DNA of 51,945 nucleotides, from assembly GCF_000455825.1 (NCBI RefSeq), contig NZ_ATAO01000090.1, forward strand, positions 1 through 51,945, written 5' to 3'. A model generated the notes under the pieces. It saw nothing but the letters and a program-made list of their open reading frames with translations, did no database searches and was not told the origin of the DNA. Each line of letters opens with the position of its first letter. Within the stretch, counting starts at the first letter, position 1. Both the position numbers and the translations under genes were made by a program. This DNA is from Microbacterium maritypicum MF109. Lineage in GTDB: Bacteria; Actinomycetota; Actinomycetes; Actinomycetales; Microbacteriaceae. Of the stretch, positions 49,822-51,945 are shown piece by piece.

Positions 49822-51486
49822 TCAGAAGTCGATGAGAGCGTACTCATCGCTGATCCACCAGTTGCTCGCATCCCAGAACCCCTGCGTACTGCCCTCGCCG
49901 CCGCGAACGGTACCGGGCTCCCCGGTCTGGATGATCTCCGACACGTTGTAGAAGGATTCCGAACCCGGCTCGAGGTATGCACCGGGCCCCAGAGCATCGT
50001 GTCCGGTCGCGGACGGAAGACTGTCGCCGGATGCGCTCACGCCACCGTCGCTGTCGAACACGGTAGTCCCTGACAGGGTCTCCGGGCTGACAGGATGCCC
50101 GGGAGCCGTGGCGCGACCGACGCGGGCCACGGCGTCGTCCTCGGAGATCGTCGCATAGATCTGCGGGGGCTCGCCGTTGGTCAGGTTGTCGACGACGGCC
50201 GCATCGTTCGGGAACCCGGCGGATCCGACCGCGATCAACGAGGTGACGCCGAGACCGTCGGGCTGCGATCCGATGGCGAGCGCCGCTGTCGTACTGCCAT
50301 ACGAGTGTGCGATCACGTTGACGTCGGCCTCGGGCGACAGCGCGCGTACCGCGAGCAGGTAGGAGCGCAAGGACGCCGCTCCGTCCTGCGCTCGACCCAT
50401 CGCGGGCTCCTCGAGGAGTTCCGGCGTGTCGTAGCCGAACCAGACGACGGTCGCGGATCCGGCTCCCACGGAGGAGTTCAGCGCCTTCGCCGATTCACCC
50501 CACGATTGCAGGTCGTGCACGTTCCCCAGCATCCCGGGGACGAGAGTATTGATCTCCGACGCCGTCAACAGGTCGCCGTAGGCGATCGCCGCGGTCACCT
50601 GCTCCGAACCGTCCGGGTCGAAGCTGATCAGATTCGGGGCCGGGATCCCACCCGCGTTCAGCGCTCGCACGATCGCTTCGAGGTCGTCACGGTGCGGACC
50701 CGCGGGTTCGGTCTGGAGCACCTCCTCCAGCCTCGCGGCGTTCACCCTCGCACGCACGTCCCAGGGGACCCCGTCGAGGTTGCCGACGATGGCGGGGTGG
50801 CTGTCGATGAGCTCCTGCTGCAGTTCGGGGTTCGCCGCCCAGAGTCGAGCGACCTCCTCCGGGCTTGAGGCCGCGAGCAGGTCGGCGAGCAGGTCGCGCG
50901 CCTGGTTCGTCAAGACGGCACCCGTGCCTGCGGCGAGTGCGGCGAGGGCCGCATCGTACGCGGCGTCCCAGTCGCCGTAGAGCCGTTCGTACTGGTTCCA
51001 GAGCTCGTCCAGCGCCTCTTTCGCGGCATCACGGTCGACGATCGCATCGTTCACGGCGTCGGTCGTCTCATCGATCTCGGACTGATCGTCACCGTAGGCG
51101 GCGGCCATGGCGGCACGACCGGCTCGATCGGCGGCGATGTCGAGCCGGGACCACTCGGCGTGCGCCGTCTCGATGTCGTCGATCAGATCGTTGGCGGGCT
51201 TGGCATACGCATCGAACGCGTCGGCATAGCTTTGCAGGACGCCGGCGAGGAGTTGTGCCTCGGCGATGTCGGCGGGGAGCAGTGCGGCGAGGTCATCGGC
51301 ATCTGCGCGCACCGCTGTGACCGCACGACCGACTCCGCGCAGTTCCTGCGCGGAGTTCGCGGCCGAACGCACGTCGCCGAGCCGGTCGGCCACGCGCGTG
51401 AACAGACCGCTCCAGTACCCCATGGATCCGCTGCTGCCCTCGAGGCGTTCGAGCGGATACCCCCGATTCGGCGATGTCAGGCTCAT
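49822..51486 (-). CDS. alpha/beta hydrolase with helical N-terminus (DUF1023)
   Basis: This 554-residue protein has about 250 N-terminal residues of helical, Ala/Asp-rich sequence (resembling the WXG/LXG-type domains of type VII substrates), then a DUF1023 hydrolase with VNVIAHSYGSTTAALA (Ser at about residue 395), the oxyanion and the Asp/His of the triad further on. DUF1023 enzymes occur as secreted toxins and lipases in actinobacteria. It overlaps the stop of the small gene at 51483 by ATGA, so the two are coupled. No signal peptide is seen, consistent with type VII-like secretion, but no ESX components lie in this window. Confidence 0.8.
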   Translation of the reverse strand: MSLTSPNRGYPLERLEGSSGSMGYWSGLFTRVADRLGDVRSAANSAQELRGVGRAVTAVRADADDLAALLPADIAEAQLLAGVLQSYADAFDAYAKPANDLIDDIETAHAEWSRLDIAADRAGRAAMAAAYGDDQSEIDETTDAVNDAIVDRDAAKEALDELWNQYERLYGDWDAAYDAALAALAAGTGAVLTNQARDLLADLLAASSPEEVARLWAANPELQQELIDSHPAIVGNLDGVPWDVRARVNAARLEEVLQTEPAGPHRDDLEAIVRALNAGGIPAPNLISFDPDGSEQVTAAIAYGDLLTASEINTLVPGMLGNVHDLQSWGESAKALNSSVGAGSATVVWFGYDTPELLEEPAMGRAQDGAASLRSYLLAVRALSPEADVNVIAHSYGSTTAALAIGSQPDGLGVTSLIAVGSAGFPNDAAVVDNLTNGEPPQIYATISEDDAVARVGRATAPGHPVSPETLSGTTVFDSDGGVSASGDSLPSATGHDALGPGAYLEPGSESFYNVSEIIQTGEPGTVRGGEGSTQGFWDASNWWISDEYALIDF

Positions 51487-51776
51487 GGTCCGTCCCGCCC
51501 GGTGAGTTCGACATCGAGGTCGGAGTACTTGCTCGCGATGGCGGAGATCGCGGCAGCGAGGTCATCCCCCGATTCGACGCGGTCGTACACCCGGTCGTGC
51601 AGAGCGGTCAGCCGCCGGTGCATCTCGAGTCGCAGAGCGGAGCGGTGCGCCGGGTTCTCGACACCGGTGTCGTCACCCTGCAGACCCGCCGCCTGCGTGA
51701 GGACCTCAGAGGTCGCGGTCGTGAGGCTCCTCGCGGCATCGTTCAGCTCCGCGTAGAAGATCTCGACGTCTGACAT
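51483..51776 (-). CDS. small helical WXG100-like protein
   Basis: This 97-residue protein, starting MSDVEIFYAELNDAARSLTTATSEVLTQ, is all-alpha and about the size of ESAT-6/WXG100 partners, though it has no clear WXG motif. It overlaps the DUF1023 gene (ATGA), suggesting that they form a secreted pair. The ATG at 51776 has GGGGTGG upstream; the GTG at 51782 is 2 codons longer. A possible -10 TAGGGT (51803-51808, complement) lies about 27 nt upstream. Confidence 0.65.
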   Translation of the reverse strand: MSDVEIFYAELNDAARSLTTATSEVLTQAAGLQGDDTGVENPAHRSALRLEMHRRLTALHDRVYDRVESGDDLAAAISAIASKYSDLDVELTGRDGP

Positions 51777-51879
51777 GGCCACCCCCCGGTTCCGCCGGAT
51801 TCACCCTACCCCGGTCGCGCACGGTGAGCCGATGGGGAGAACTGCCCATCGACCGCGATCTCCGGACCCGAGGACACGA

Positions 51880-51913
51880 AGAAGGGGCCGACGGCGAACC
51901 GTCGACCCCTTCT
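51880..51913. terminator. terminator near the right end
   Basis: A hairpin with arms AGAAGGGG/CCCCTTCT (8 bp), a 2-nt mismatch, GACGG/CCGTC (5 bp) and loop CGAA. On the complement it would end transcription from a gene just beyond the window, and it lies upstream of the 51776 gene. Confidence 0.7.
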
Positions 51914-51925
51914 CGAGACTGTGCG

Positions 51926-51945
51926 TCAGCTGCCGGCGAGCTGCT
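51926..51945 (-). CDS. possible C-terminal end of a gene outside the window
   Basis: On the complement the last bases read QLAGS and then TGA (51928-51926), followed by the terminator at 51880. This is where the end of a coding region would lie, but six codons are too few to identify it. Confidence 0.3.

Noticed and set aside
50522..50530. CTGGGGA copies in coding sequence (also near 43096 and 11757)
   Set aside because: About a dozen copies are expected by base composition in this window, so the motif alone is not informative. Only its clustering with hairpins in leaders matters.

Overview
The window is GC-rich (about 70%) actinobacterial chromosome, most likely Microbacterium or a close Microbacteriaceae relative. 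The signs are the folE-ftsH-hpt-tilS block, a DUF7882-type small protein, TAGGCT-like -10 boxes and many leaderless genes. This placement is inferred from gene content; no marker gene for naming lies in the window. I saw no insertion sequence, prophage, CRISPR array or rRNA.

Layout. 1-5.9 kb: folate, proteolysis, purine salvage and tRNA modification genes (folE partial, ftsH, hpt, a DUF937 gene, tilS), a TMEM175-type channel and pyrophosphatase. 6-17.4 kb: two secreted M23 peptidases, a tRNA-Glu/Asp/Phe cluster, several small conserved proteins, a DivIVA-like coiled-coil protein, a fatty acid desaturase, an exported intradiol dioxygenase and an LtrA protein. 17.4-41.5 kb: a large exopolysaccharide locus. 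It has an initiating sugar-phosphate transferase, at least six glycosyltransferase domains, a flippase, a Wzy-like polymerase, a Wzc-type tyrosine kinase and its low-molecular-weight phosphatase, a secreted beta-helix protein, a giant PKD/LamG exoprotein, a lipoprotein, a CDP-alcohol phosphotransferase and a TagD-like cytidylyltransferase. 41.5-51.9 kb: an iron-regulated SIP-like protein, a mycoredoxin, an MFS transporter, aldehyde dehydrogenase, proline iminopeptidase, a zinc peptidase, malate dehydrogenase, a resolvase-fold protein that has lost its catalytic residues, and a small gene set resembling a type VII-type partner plus DUF1023 hydrolase.

How the genes work together. The polysaccharide locus holds most parts of a Wzx/Wzy pathway: priming, chain assembly, flipping, polymerisation, length control by a kinase/phosphatase pair, and secreted proteins that may bind or trim the polymer. 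The CDP-alcohol enzyme and the cytidylyltransferase suggest a phosphodiester (for example glycerol-phosphate) substituent.

The most unusual signal is RNA-level. Ordinary genes here often start 6 nt after a TANNNT -10 box and so have no leader. The promoters inside the polysaccharide locus instead precede leaders of about 40-210 nt, rich in short hairpins whose loops are GGGG, GTGGG or another GGA-type sequence, with repeats of CTGGGGA. In several cases the hairpin contains the Shine-Dalgarno sequence. I propose this as a candidate cis-regulatory RNA family controlling exopolysaccharide production.
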